A DNA stretch of 64,000 bases from Pseudomonadota bacterium (lineage in GTDB: Bacteria > Desulfobacterota > Desulfovibrionia > Desulfovibrionales > Desulfovibrionaceae), in contig JAEWCY010000080.1 in assembly GCA_023390395.1 (NCBI GenBank), forward strand, positions 1 through 64,000, written 5' to 3'. Of this stretch, positions 43,144-51,475 are shown piece by piece. Both the position numbers and the translations under genes were made by a program. The notes under the pieces were generated by a model, which saw only the letters and a list, made by a program, of their open reading frames with translations, ran no database searches and was not told where the DNA came from. The first letter of the stretch is position 1. The number at the start of each line of letters is the position of its first letter.

Positions 43144-44006
43144 TGTAATTCCGCAGGAGACGGGATAGAAATACAGTCAAACCGTCCGATTTCCAGCGGT
43201 CCAGGTGAGCTTTCAGCTGTATATTTTTGAATAGTGAAAGCGTTCGAAAAGCCAAGATGCTCCGCTATTCGCATGGTAATGGGGGTGTAATCGCCAGAAG
43301 GGTAGCTGAGCATGAGCGGCCTTCTGCCGATGAGGTCGCGGATAGTTGTCGCACAATGGCTCAATTCGTTGAGTTGGTCATAGTAATAGAGTTTCCCTAG
43401 GGGCCTGTGGGTGAATCCGTGGCCGCCAATCTCCATGCCGGCGTTTAGGAGTTTCTGAATGTCGTCCCGGCTAAGATAGAGATTTTCGAAAAGCTGTGAT
43501 TCATCGCCGAGGTATTTGGCGACGAGACGCCTCAAAATGGGGGAAACGATTTCAGGAGGGAAATGATCTAGGGACCATTTCATGGAAGCAGTGGTCAGGT
43601 CGTCTAGATAATCCGCCTGCATGGCGGGGGTTGGCTTGATGGCGAGGTGCTCAGGTAGGCTTTCGTTAAGTTCTTCTATGATGCTGGCGACCTCAAGTTT
43701 CATCATGAGCAAATGACGACGTTGGACATCCAGGCAGGTTTTTTGATGGAAAATGGCGCCGGGCACGAAGAAAGCTGCTGAAAACCCGTGGTCGAGAAGG
43801 ATGGGAAGCGCGCTGATGACGGCGTCCTTGAGACCGTCATCAAAAGTGATGGCGCATACCGGATCAGAACCCGTATCCCTCAATAATTCCGATAGTGGCA
43901 GAACCCGATACATGCTGCTCAATAGGGTGAGCTGTTTGTCAAAGGCTTCTGGGGTCAGGCCCATGCCGGTTTCTCGAATGTAATGGTACATGATAATAGA
44001 CTTCAT
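43140..44006 (-). CDS. Polysaccharide deacetylase (NodB-like)
   Basis: A 288-residue CE4-type protein: IIMYHYIRETGMGLTPEAFD, the metal/catalytic AITFDDGLKDA, GGHGFTHRPLG and SYPSGDYTPI, which replaces the RxPxG motif. No signal peptide is visible. It lies in the nonulosonate operon between PtmE and a formyltransferase and overlaps both (ATGA), so it may deacetylate an intermediate before formylation. A deacetylase-formyltransferase pair would replace an N-acetyl by an N-formyl group; this is inference. The gene is AT-richer than its flanks. Confidence 0.83.
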   Translation of the reverse strand: MKSIIMYHYIRETGMGLTPEAFDKQLTLLSSMYRVLPLSELLRDTGSDPVCAITFDDGLKDAVISALPILLDHGFSAAFFVPGAIFHQKTCLDVQRRHLLMMKLEVASIIEELNESLPEHLAIKPTPAMQADYLDDLTTASMKWSLDHFPPEIVSPILRRLVAKYLGDESQLFENLYLSRDDIQKLLNAGMEIGGHGFTHRPLGKLYYYDQLNELSHCATTIRDLIGRRPLMLSYPSGDYTPITMRIAEHLGFSNAFTIQKYTAESSPGPLEIGRFDCISIPSPAELQ

Positions 44007-44812
44007 GTCACAATGTCCTCTTGGATATCGACGTGGATCGGTCTTTGTTGCGCGTAGTTAGAGATGATGCCGTCGGAAATTGCAGTATGAAGGCTCCTAA
44101 TGGCGTCGTCTGTGAATGCAGAGAGAGGATAAAACCTGCCTTTTGCAAGGTCTTGTCTGTGTCCCTTCGGTGGTGTTCCGGCAAGAAGAAGCTCTGCCGC
44201 TTGGCGCATTAGTTCGGTTCCCTTTATGAGAGTCTTGCATCCCAGCGTGTGGCTGTCATCGTCTAGTGAAAATTCAGGGCGCCCCTGCACGATGATGTCG
44301 CCACTGTCGATCCCTTCGTCGATATAGTGAATCGTTGCGCCGATATATTCCGGCTCTCTGTTGCAAATAGGAAAGACATTAGTGCCGCTTCCTCGGTAGA
44401 ACGGGCTTAACCCGGCATGGTAATTCACGATTATACCTGGAAATGTTCTTATAAATGCCGGGCCGAGGATGGAAGTGCTTAGGGTCGCGAGGGCACATGG
44501 CTTGTACCCACTTAATATGTCGATGATTTCTGGATGGTTGATGGCACCTGTCTCGATTTGACATATGGTCCGCTGCGCCAGGAGCTCTTCGCTTGCGGTT
44601 GTTAGCGCCCCGAAAAAAATTTCCTCCGTGGCTCGAAACGCCGTGAAATGCTCCTGCGCCAGGGTTGTTGGCGAGTCGAGGTGGGCACCCCAGGCGGCGG
44701 GAGGCTGGCGTTCAATGATAAGGCGAGCTTCTGGAAAGTAGTTCAGGAGATATTGCGCAAAGTAAAGGTGTCGATATTTGTCTCCGGTAATTATAATTAA
44801 TGGCGTAATCAT
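44003..44812 (-). CDS. Formyltransferase (methionyl-tRNA formyltransferase-like)
   Basis: A 269-residue protein of the formyltransferase fold. The segment IIVNYHAGLSPFYRGSGTNV matches the conserved NxHxSxLPxYRG site of 10-formyl-THF enzymes, followed by IGATIHYIDEGIDSGDIIVQ with the catalytic aspartate. It is not a second Fmt, because it sits inside a nonulosonate operon with ATGA overlaps to its neighbours. Sugar N-formyltransferases (for example FdtF, WbtJ, VioF types) modify amino sugars. Here it probably N-formylates a 4-amino or 7-amino intermediate. AT-rich, likely acquired. Confidence 0.82.
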   Translation of the reverse strand: MITPLIIITGDKYRHLYFAQYLLNYFPEARLIIERQPPAAWGAHLDSPTTLAQEHFTAFRATEEIFFGALTTASEELLAQRTICQIETGAINHPEIIDILSGYKPCALATLSTSILGPAFIRTFPGIIVNYHAGLSPFYRGSGTNVFPICNREPEYIGATIHYIDEGIDSGDIIVQGRPEFSLDDDSHTLGCKTLIKGTELMRQAAELLLAGTPPKGHRQDLAKGRFYPLSAFTDDAIRSLHTAISDGIISNYAQQRPIHVDIQEDIVT

Positions 44813-45489
44813 ATGCTTTTCTTATAGCAGATGATGTTCCACATGGAAAGAGTATGGGCCATGCTGTCTAGGGTTGTTGATGTTTTTTCTATGGATTCAA
44901 TGGCGAAGGGATGATATAAAGACTTAATTTGATCTTTTCTGAGGAACCTTGCAAGCCCCATGCCGGCGAATGGTCCGTCCGGGGCGTCGCGCCAGGCGCC
45001 ATCGCCCTCCGGCGTGCCAAGGCCCGCCCCCCAGCAGTCTTCGGCTGGCGTGCGCGAGAAGAAGATCCCGCCGGGCTTGAGCACCCGGTGAATTTCCGCG
45101 ACGATACAGTTGGTGGTGGACACGTCGTTACAATACAAGCATTGGGATTCCTGCGCGAAGTCGAATGTGTCGTCCGGCCAGGGCAGCGACAGCAGGTCGC
45201 CCACCATCACTTCGGCGCGCAAACCCTCGCGTTCCAGGCGGTGTAGGCAACTGGCCACAGCCACGGATGAGCCGTCAATGGCGCTTACGGCAAAACCCAT
45301 TCGGGCCAGAAACCATGTGAATGGGCCGCTGCCGCAGCCCACGTCCAACGCCCGCAGGGACCCGCGGTCCGGGAATTTGAAATAGTGCCGCGCCACCTGC
45401 CGGATCATGTCGTCCGTCGGCCAGGTGTCGCCGGGCAAACGGCTTCCGTGCAGGCCATTCCAGCAAGGGTCGAAAGAATTCGTGTTCAT
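44809..45489 (-). CDS. SAM-dependent methyltransferase
   Basis: A 226-residue class I methyltransferase; ATG at 45489 overlaps the upstream stop (ATGA). Motif I is ALDVGCGSGPFTWFLARMGF, with AIDGSSVAVASC, the post-I acidic turn, VMVGDLLSLPWPDDTFDFAQ and IHRVLKPGGIFFSRTPAEDC. It should O- or N-methylate a small molecule or sugar using SAM. Being between a formyltransferase and a second methyltransferase, it probably decorates the nonulosonate or its chain end. Confidence 0.82.
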   Translation of the reverse strand: MNTNSFDPCWNGLHGSRLPGDTWPTDDMIRQVARHYFKFPDRGSLRALDVGCGSGPFTWFLARMGFAVSAIDGSSVAVASCLHRLEREGLRAEVMVGDLLSLPWPDDTFDFAQESQCLYCNDVSTTNCIVAEIHRVLKPGGIFFSRTPAEDCWGAGLGTPEGDGAWRDAPDGPFAGMGLARFLRKDQIKSLYHPFAIESIEKTSTTLDSMAHTLSMWNIICYKKSI

Positions 45490-46202
45490 GTCCGTTCCAA
45501 AGAGTAGAAAAGTTGGCCCTGCCGGGGGGAGACGGCGGGCCTGCCGGTCAGGTAGTCCACCCCGAGGCGTTCCACAACCCGCAGGCCGGCGGCGGACAGC
45601 AAGACGTCCACTTCCGCCGGCGTGAACAGATGCCCCATGCCGGCGATGGCCTCTCCGCCCACCGTGGTGACGTACGAGGCGTCCCCGCGGCGTTCGTCGA
45701 ACGCCAGGGCGTCGACGACGCGCCGGCCGAAGACCCGCCACCAGCCGTAAGCCGCGGCGTTGTGCCGGTTGTTGACGTCCAGGAACAGGCGCCCTCCCGG
45801 CCCGAGCAGGTCGCCCATGCGGGCAAGCGCGGCGGTTCGCGCGGCCGTGTCCGGCATATGGCCGAGCACGTTCCACAAGCAAACGATGTTGTCAAACGGT
45901 CCGCCGTCCAGGGGCATGTCGCCGGCGGCGCATTCCCAGACGACGGTCCGGGGCGCGCCCTGGCGGCATTTTGCGGCCATTTCCCGGCTCGGTTCGCAAA
46001 AAACGACCCGGGAAGCGCCGAGCATTCCGGCCAGGCCCAGCCCACGCACCCCGTCGGCCGCGCCCACGTCCAGGAAAGCCGGGCCGGGCCGTCTGGCGCG
46101 CTCGAGGATCAAGGCGTCCACGGCGGCCAGGTAGGTCGCGCGCCGGGAGGAAATGTCCCGGTAATGAGGGGCCAGCCGGTCGTAAAGGGTGTGCTCGCTC
46201 AT
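45486..46202 (-). CDS. SAM-dependent methyltransferase
   Basis: A 238-residue class I methyltransferase; ATG at 46202 overlaps the LegI stop (ATGA). Motifs are FLDVGAADGVRGLGLAGMLG, FCEPSREMAAKC, WECAAGDMPLDGGPFDNIVC and LLGPGGRLFLDVNNRHN. It is GC-rich like the core genes, unlike the AT-rich formyltransferase. Two successive methyltransferases suggest two methylation sites, or one each on a sugar and a chain terminus. Targets unknown. Confidence 0.82.
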   Translation of the reverse strand: MSEHTLYDRLAPHYRDISSRRATYLAAVDALILERARRPGPAFLDVGAADGVRGLGLAGMLGASRVVFCEPSREMAAKCRQGAPRTVVWECAAGDMPLDGGPFDNIVCLWNVLGHMPDTAARTAALARMGDLLGPGGRLFLDVNNRHNAAAYGWWRVFGRRVVDALAFDERRGDASYVTTVGGEAIAGMGHLFTPAEVDVLLSAAGLRVVERLGVDYLTGRPAVSPRQGQLFYSLERT

Positions 46203-47254
46203 GGCTTTCGCAGGGATTCCCAGGTGATGGGCGCGTCTTCGGGGACGTCGACCGTCAATGCGAGCCCGACGATCCTGGACGCGTCGTCCGGCGCGATGCC
46301 GGTCGCCGGACGCTTGGCTGTGAGCAGCGACGGCGTCAGCACCGTGCCTGCCGGCAGGTCCCGGGCAGCCACCAGGCCCTTGCGGATGAGCGGCCGGTTG
46401 CCGGCCTCGCAGGGGGCCGGGACTTTGCGCCCGTGGCCCAGGCAGGCCCGGGCCATGGCGGTGGCGCGCACCAGCGCGGCGAGTTCTTCGGGCTCGATGG
46501 AGGCCTTGTGGTCCGGACCGACCATGGTCCGGTCCAGGGTGAAATGCTTCTCCACGGCGGCCGCGCCCAGGGCCGAGGCCACGGTCGCCACTTCCGTGCC
46601 GAGAGTATGGTCGGAGAAGCCCACGGCGCAGTCGAAGGCCTGCCCCATGGTCAGCATGGCCCGCAGGTTCACCTCGTCGACCGGGGCCGGGTACTGGGAA
46701 ACGCAGTGGAAGACCAAAAGTTCGCCGCACCCCGCTTCGCGGAGGGTTTCGACGGCCAGGGCCGCCTCGGCCAGGGTGCTCGCGCCCGTGGACAGGACCA
46801 CGTCCACGCCGGCGGCCCCGATGCGGCGCAGAAACGGCAGGTTGGTCACTTCCGAGGAGGCGATCTTGATGGTGCGCAGACCGGCGTCGTCCAGGAGGAA
46901 GTCCAGGCTTTCGTCGTCAAAGGCGGCGCAGAGCATGGCGGCGCTACGTGCGTTGCAATAGGCGAACAGCTCGCGCAGGTGCTCGTGGGACAACTCCAGG
47001 GCCTTGCACAGGTCTAGTTGCCCTTCGGCGTCCGCGTCGCCGCATTTCTGATATTCCGCCTTGCCGGCGTAGCGGCTGATTTCGTTTTTCGTGATGAAGG
47101 CCTGGAACTTCACCACATGGGCACCGGCCACGATGGCGGCGTCCACCATGCGCCGCGCGATGGCCATGTCGTTGTTGTGGTTGACGCCCACCTCGGCGAT
47201 CACGAGACAGGGATGATCGGGGCCAAGAGGGTAGTCCTTACAGCCGAAATGCAT
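46199..47254 (-). CDS. legI: LegI/NeuB-type nonulosonate synthase
   Basis: A 351-residue PEP-condensing enzyme. It has VIAEVGVNHNNDMAIARRMV, HVVKFQAFITKNEIS, KIASSEVTNLPFLRRIGAAG, STGASTLAEAALAVETL, HCVSQYPAPVDEVNLRAMLT, GFSDHTLGTEVATVASALGA and EKHFTLDRTMVGPDHKASIE, then a C-terminal SAF (antifreeze-like) domain from about residue 290. It condenses the LegG product (a diacetamido-tetradeoxy-mannose-type sugar) with phosphoenolpyruvate to give the nine-carbon acid. It is the committed step of the pathway. Confidence 0.92.
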   Translation of the reverse strand: MHFGCKDYPLGPDHPCLVIAEVGVNHNNDMAIARRMVDAAIVAGAHVVKFQAFITKNEISRYAGKAEYQKCGDADAEGQLDLCKALELSHEHLRELFAYCNARSAAMLCAAFDDESLDFLLDDAGLRTIKIASSEVTNLPFLRRIGAAGVDVVLSTGASTLAEAALAVETLREAGCGELLVFHCVSQYPAPVDEVNLRAMLTMGQAFDCAVGFSDHTLGTEVATVASALGAAAVEKHFTLDRTMVGPDHKASIEPEELAALVRATAMARACLGHGRKVPAPCEAGNRPLIRKGLVAARDLPAGTVLTPSLLTAKRPATGIAPDDASRIVGLALTVDVPEDAPITWESLRKP

Positions 47255-47266
47255 GCAGACTCCTTG

Positions 47267-48376
47267 CTAGCGGCGATAGAAGGGAAAGAAGTCCGGATTG
47301 GCCGGCGGTTGGGCCAGATGCTGCTCGCTTCGCGCCTTGATCCGGCAAAGGGCGTCGTAGGTTCCTTCGTCGAGGATGCGGCAAGCCGCGTACAACGTGA
47401 CTGTGTGCTTTGAAAAGCCCGATTTGAACCGATAGATGCCGTCGTCCGGGGCGAGTGTGGCGCCGCCGCCCATGTACAGGCGCTTGCAGCCCCGAGCCTG
47501 CGCCCACAGACAGACCTCGTGCACCATGAGGGTGGAAGGCTTGGCCGCCGCATGGAGGGGATCGCTGGCCGCGAAGTGGTAGTAGGCCGTCGGGCCGTGG
47601 ACGATGACGATGCACCAGGCGGCCAGGCCGCCGTCCTCGGCCCGGGCCAGAAAAAAGGCGCAGCTCTCCTGTCCCAGGAGTTCCCGGCAGGAACGGAAGT
47701 AATGGTCTTCGAAGTACCAGCGTCTGGCGGCCCGATGACGATCCATGGTGGCGGTGTAGAGCTGGTTGAAGGCCGTGTAGAGCGCGGCGTCCGGCTCCAC
47801 CCGCTCCACCCGGACCCCGGATTTGCGGGCTCGGCCGATGTCGGATTTGTGTCCCTTGCGCAGCTGGCTGTGCAACTCCTGGGGGCCGCCGGCCAGGTCC
47901 ACCACGACCACGGGCTTGACGGCTTCCAGACGGTAGGCCGGATTTTCTCTGACCAGCTCCAGGCTACCCGTGAACATGTGGGGGCACAGGAATTCCGAGG
48001 CCAGCCCTTCCTGCCGGCACCAGTCGACGAAAGCGGCGTCGAACCGGCGGTAAAGCCCAGGCCTGTCCGCAGCGGGGGCGGTGCAGACCGGGCCGCCTAT
48101 CCCGTAGGGCATGGCGATGTCCCGCGCCGGACGGCCTTCGACGACCGGCTGTTCGCCGTCGATGGCGATGGGGCGCGTGAGGAACGGATAGAGCACGTCG
48201 CCGCTGTCCGCATGGAAAAGGGCCGCCCGGGCCTCGACGCCGTTCTCCGCATAGAGGGCGGAATATCCGGGGCAGTAGTGCACGTCCCTCCTGTCCGAGG
48301 GCAAAGCCTCCAGCACCGCTTGCCAGCGCCTGGCGTCATCGCCTTCGGTCGTGAGGATCTCAACGTGCGAAGGCAA
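47267..48376 (-). CDS. FemAB/GNAT-like acyl- or aminoacyltransferase
   Basis: About 369 residues from a TTG at 48376 with GGAGGG six bases upstream; it overlaps the LegG stop. FemAB-like GNAT features: DLAGGPQELHSQLRKGHKSD then IGRARKSGVRVERV, FNQLYTATMDRHRAARRWYF, and YYHFAASDPLHAAAKPSTLM with LYMGGGATLAPDDGIYRFKS. Similar genes occur in nonulosonic-acid loci. It may acylate the free amine of an intermediate, an alternative to LegH, or add an amino acid. Second FemAB-like protein of the window (the other is at 12345). Confidence 0.78.
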   Translation of the reverse strand: MPSHVEILTTEGDDARRWQAVLEALPSDRRDVHYCPGYSALYAENGVEARAALFHADSGDVLYPFLTRPIAIDGEQPVVEGRPARDIAMPYGIGGPVCTAPAADRPGLYRRFDAAFVDWCRQEGLASEFLCPHMFTGSLELVRENPAYRLEAVKPVVVVDLAGGPQELHSQLRKGHKSDIGRARKSGVRVERVEPDAALYTAFNQLYTATMDRHRAARRWYFEDHYFRSCRELLGQESCAFFLARAEDGGLAAWCIVIVHGPTAYYHFAASDPLHAAAKPSTLMVHEVCLWAQARGCKRLYMGGGATLAPDDGIYRFKSGFSKHTVTLYAACRILDEGTYDALCRIKARSEQHLAQPPANPDFFPFYRR

Positions 48377-49550
48377 GGAAATCCCTCCCGGCGTCGAGCC
48401 ATTTGGCGACCAGCCTGGGGTCGTCGAGATCGAGCCCTCCCAGCACCCTGGCCGTGCGATCTCCGGCGTGGCCGTCGCCGTAGGGGTTCACCGCCTGGGC
48501 CGCTTTGTCGCGAAACACCGGGTCCAGGACGGCCGTTTCCAGGGCAGCGAGGATTTCTTCGGCATCGTGGTGTGGCACGTCGAGGACGTTGGTCGCGCGC
48601 AGGCGGCCGTGCTGGCGCGTGCCGACGTTGACCGCGGGCAGGCCAAAAGATGGCGCTTCCCAGATGCCGCTGCTGGAATTGCCGACCAGGACCACGGCGG
48701 CCCGAAGCAGGCTCAGGAAGCGACGGGCGCCAAGGGTGGCCCGCACCCGCAGTCGGGGATCGCCCGCCTGGGCGGCGATGACAGCGTTTATGGCTTCGCC
48801 GCCGGCATCGGAATTGGCGGCCGTGACCACGGCCTGCATGTCGCGGGTACGGGCCAGGCGCAGGACAGCATCCAGGGTGGCCCGCATCTGCGGTCCGGCT
48901 TGGTCGGATTCGGTGGTCACCGGGTGCTGGGCCACGACGATGAGGGGTTTGGCCGGGTCGAGGCCGAGTTCGGCGCAAATCGTTTCCCGGTCGAGGTAGT
49001 CCATGGCGCGGATGACGTCCAGGCCGGGTTCCCCGACGGCCAGGATGCGCCCGGGCGCTTCGCCACGGCCGAGCAGCACGCGGGAACTGGCCTCGCAAGT
49101 GGTCAGGTGTACGTGGGCCAGGGTGCTGACGGCGTGTCGGATGGAGTCGTCAATGGTGCCCGACCGGTCGCCCCCGGAAAGATGCACGACAGGCACGTTC
49201 ATATGCGCCCCGGCGATGGCCGCAGCCAGCATTTCGCCCCGGTCGCCCTGCAGCAGCAGGATGTCCGGGCGCACGTGCGAAAGCGCCTCGGCCATGTGGA
49301 CGACGCCCCGGCCCAGGGCCTTGGCCATGCCGGCGTTGGTGTCGTCCTCGTCGCAGACGGGGGCGACGTGGATCGGGCCGGGGAAGTTCCGTTCAACCTC
49401 CCGGCGGCTTTCGGCAAAGCGCGACAGCAGGTGCATCCCGGTGAGGACGCACTCCTGCCGCAGGCCAGGAGTTGCGGCGATGGCCGCATAAACTGGCGTC
49501 ATGGCCCCCCAGTCTGAGCGGGTTCCGGTGACGGTGAGCACGCAACGCAT
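48360..49550 (-). CDS. legG: LegG/NeuC-type hydrolysing UDP/GDP-sugar 2-epimerase
   Basis: A 396-residue enzyme of the hydrolysing 2-epimerase branch: VTGTRSDWGAMTPVYAAIAA, LTGMHLLSRFAESRREV, LLLQGDRGEMLAAAIAGAHM, VVHLSGGDRSGTIDDSIRHA and VLVGNSSSGIWEAPSFGLPA. The GGDRSGTIDDSIRH motif distinguishes NeuC/LegG from WecB. It releases the nucleotide and inverts C2, giving the substrate for LegI. It is followed by LegF upstream in the operon and overlaps the FemAB-like gene. Confidence 0.9.
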   Translation of the reverse strand: MRCVLTVTGTRSDWGAMTPVYAAIAATPGLRQECVLTGMHLLSRFAESRREVERNFPGPIHVAPVCDEDDTNAGMAKALGRGVVHMAEALSHVRPDILLLQGDRGEMLAAAIAGAHMNVPVVHLSGGDRSGTIDDSIRHAVSTLAHVHLTTCEASSRVLLGRGEAPGRILAVGEPGLDVIRAMDYLDRETICAELGLDPAKPLIVVAQHPVTTESDQAGPQMRATLDAVLRLARTRDMQAVVTAANSDAGGEAINAVIAAQAGDPRLRVRATLGARRFLSLLRAAVVLVGNSSSGIWEAPSFGLPAVNVGTRQHGRLRATNVLDVPHHDAEEILAALETAVLDPVFRDKAAQAVNPYGDGHAGDRTARVLGGLDLDDPRLVAKWLDAGRDFLAFAR

Positions 49551-49604
49551 GGAGTCAACTCTTGGCGGTCATTACGAATATGAAGCCGCTCGGCATGGAT
49601 GTCA

Positions 49605-50291
49605 TTAGGATCGGGAAAGAAGGAACTCCGCCCACAGGAAATCCTCCAAGGTATCGATGTCGATGGAATCGAACAGTTTCATCCGATATCCGATGACTTT
49701 TTCTCCGTAGAAGCGGCCAGCGAGGATGTCGCTTGGCCGCAGCACGTAGATGGCTCCGTTCTCCAGGAAGGCCTCTGGAAGCAGATGGCGTGGCGTCTCG
49801 TAGGTTTTTCCCGGAAATAACGAAACGATATTACGGTTTTCAAGCCGGAATTGGTACCATCCGTGCTCCTGGACTGGCCGAATCGCAGTTACAGTGTCGG
49901 CTTGTTCCGAAAAAAAGAGAGTCACAGCTTCATCGATGTGTTGGCCGCGACGAAAGGGCGAGGTGGCCTGCAAGAGTACCACAGCGTCATAGCGTTCCCC
50001 GGTGGTTTCGCAAAAAGCCAGGGCGTGGCGTAGCACGTCCAGGAGAGAAGCCGTGTCCGTGGCCAGTTCCGGCGGGCGCAGGAACGGGACCTCACCGCCA
50101 TGGTCGGCGGCACAACGGGCGATGTCCTGGCTGTCCGTGGACACGAAGCAGCGCGTCAGGGACGTGGCCTCCCGTGCGGCCTCTATGGTCCAGGCGAGTA
50201 GCGGCTTTCCAGCAAGCTGGCGCTGATGCTTGCCGGGCAGGCGTTTGGAGCCGCCGCGGGCGACAATGACGCCCAGCACGCGCGGTTTCAT
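49605..50291 (-). CDS. legF: CMP-nonulosonate cytidylyltransferase (LegF/NeuA type)
   Basis: A 228-residue enzyme with the N-terminal nucleotide site VIVARGGSKRLPGKHQRQLA, then VSTDSQDIARCAADHGGEV, LLQATSPFRRGQHIDEAV and SIDIDTLEDFLWAE. It activates the acid with CTP to the CMP-sugar used by sialyltransferase-type enzymes. It overlaps the sialyltransferase-like gene by 4 bases. The N-terminal motif uses RGGSKRLPGK where classic NeuA has RxGSKxxxxK, which is normal for the LegF/PseF group. Confidence 0.9.
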   Translation of the reverse strand: MKPRVLGVIVARGGSKRLPGKHQRQLAGKPLLAWTIEAAREATSLTRCFVSTDSQDIARCAADHGGEVPFLRPPELATDTASLLDVLRHALAFCETTGERYDAVVLLQATSPFRRGQHIDEAVTLFFSEQADTVTAIRPVQEHGWYQFRLENRNIVSLFPGKTYETPRHLLPEAFLENGAIYVLRPSDILAGRFYGEKVIGYRMKLFDSIDIDTLEDFLWAEFLLSRS

Positions 50292-51475
50292 GATCGGGAT
50301 TCCGGATCCGGCAAGTCGCCGGACCAGAGCACGCCCTGTCCGTCCCAGGTTTGCAGGGCGGCCAGAGGTCCTTCATAGAAGAGGTAAGAGTTGTTGTAAG
50401 ATCGCCATGACACTGGATCAAACCAACGTTCCACAAATTGAGGGTCGGCTGGGTTGAGCACGTCCTTGTCGTAGAGGTATTTCAAGGAGAGACGAGGATA
50501 GGACATGCTGATGCAGAGCTCACAGCTCAAGATAAGCTCAGGCATGAGCTCCACGGGGATAAACCGAAAAGGGGTCGTCAGGGTGACAACGTCGCAATGG
50601 CCGGCTACGGCAGCCGCGAGATGCTCATGACGTTCAAAACGTTCGCCGGGATGTGGTTTTACGTAGACAATGCTGCCCCGACGGGCGTGTCGAATCAAAA
50701 GATCCGCATACATCTCGCACTCTCGTTCCACAGAGATACAGCCACATTCCGCATGGTTTTCCGTCATGAGCAAAACTTTCGGCCGACCGGCATGGCACTC
50801 TCGGATATTTTTAAGGTAGCCGGGTAACTCCGGAAAAGCGTCATGAACCTGCTGCAATGTCTCCAGAAGAGTCTGCCGGGAAACCATGACCAAGGGGACT
50901 TGGTTCAGTGCGCGGCCGGTCTGGTCGACTGGTAAGCAGGCCGTGGCTAGGTTCGGCTTTGTCTCCGGCAGGAAGGGATGCTTGGTCGTTGTGATGCCAA
51001 GCAGGCCAAGGTGTGTGTTTTTTTCCACGAAAAGGCCAAAAGCATCGCCGATCCACAGGAGGCTGGCCGTCGGCCAAGCAGCCTGGGCAAGCCCAACAGC
51101 TTGGCCGACGACGTCATGGGGGTAAAGCACCATGTCATAATGGTGGTCCGGGCAGGCGCGTCTTAGGCGTTCGCCCGCCATTCTGACAAGCCGGCCCTTC
51201 GTCAGCGGCAGCGCCCATGGGGCGGTCCAGGGATAGCGATCGGCGGCCATTTCCCCAAGGCGCTCCCAAGACAGAAAAGTGGTCGAGGCAATCGAGGGAC
51301 AGGCGTCAGTCACTTGCCGTATGACGTATTTTATTGTGTCGTAGGTCCCGCAATAAAGAACATCCAACATCGTGTCTTTGGCAACAGTGCGATGTGACGC
51401 AAGACCCATAATCAAATTGCAAGGACTATACGCCAGGAGGAGTGCATGTTTTGCAGTTTGTTTAATCACGTTCAT
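50288..51475 (-). CDS. Sialyltransferase/polysialyltransferase-like protein
   Basis: A 395-residue protein that I do not place in one family with certainty. It has the bacterial sialyltransferase-type HP motif in GSIVYVKPHPGERFERHEHL (the KPHPGE stretch) and RFIPVELMPELILSCELCIS, comparable to the helix bearing the C-terminal SS motif. The N-terminal part has DVLYCGTYDTIKYVIRQV and LLWIGDAFGLF. Together with its place directly after legF in an operon that makes a CMP-nonulosonate, this suggests transfer of a legionaminic-type acid to the glycan. The ending overlaps LegF and the start overlaps Wzt. Confidence 0.65.
   Translation of the reverse strand: MNVIKQTAKHALLLAYSPCNLIMGLASHRTVAKDTMLDVLYCGTYDTIKYVIRQVTDACPSIASTTFLSWERLGEMAADRYPWTAPWALPLTKGRLVRMAGERLRRACPDHHYDMVLYPHDVVGQAVGLAQAAWPTASLLWIGDAFGLFVEKNTHLGLLGITTTKHPFLPETKPNLATACLPVDQTGRALNQVPLVMVSRQTLLETLQQVHDAFPELPGYLKNIRECHAGRPKVLLMTENHAECGCISVERECEMYADLLIRHARRGSIVYVKPHPGERFERHEHLAAAVAGHCDVVTLTTPFRFIPVELMPELILSCELCISMSYPRLSLKYLYDKDVLNPADPQFVERWFDPVSWRSYNNSYLFYEGPLAALQTWDGQGVLWSGDLPDPESRS

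Noticed and set aside
44003..44812. Methionyl-tRNA formyltransferase (fmt)
   Set aside because: It is shorter than Fmt, has no def or rsmB neighbour and is translationally coupled to nonulosonate genes.
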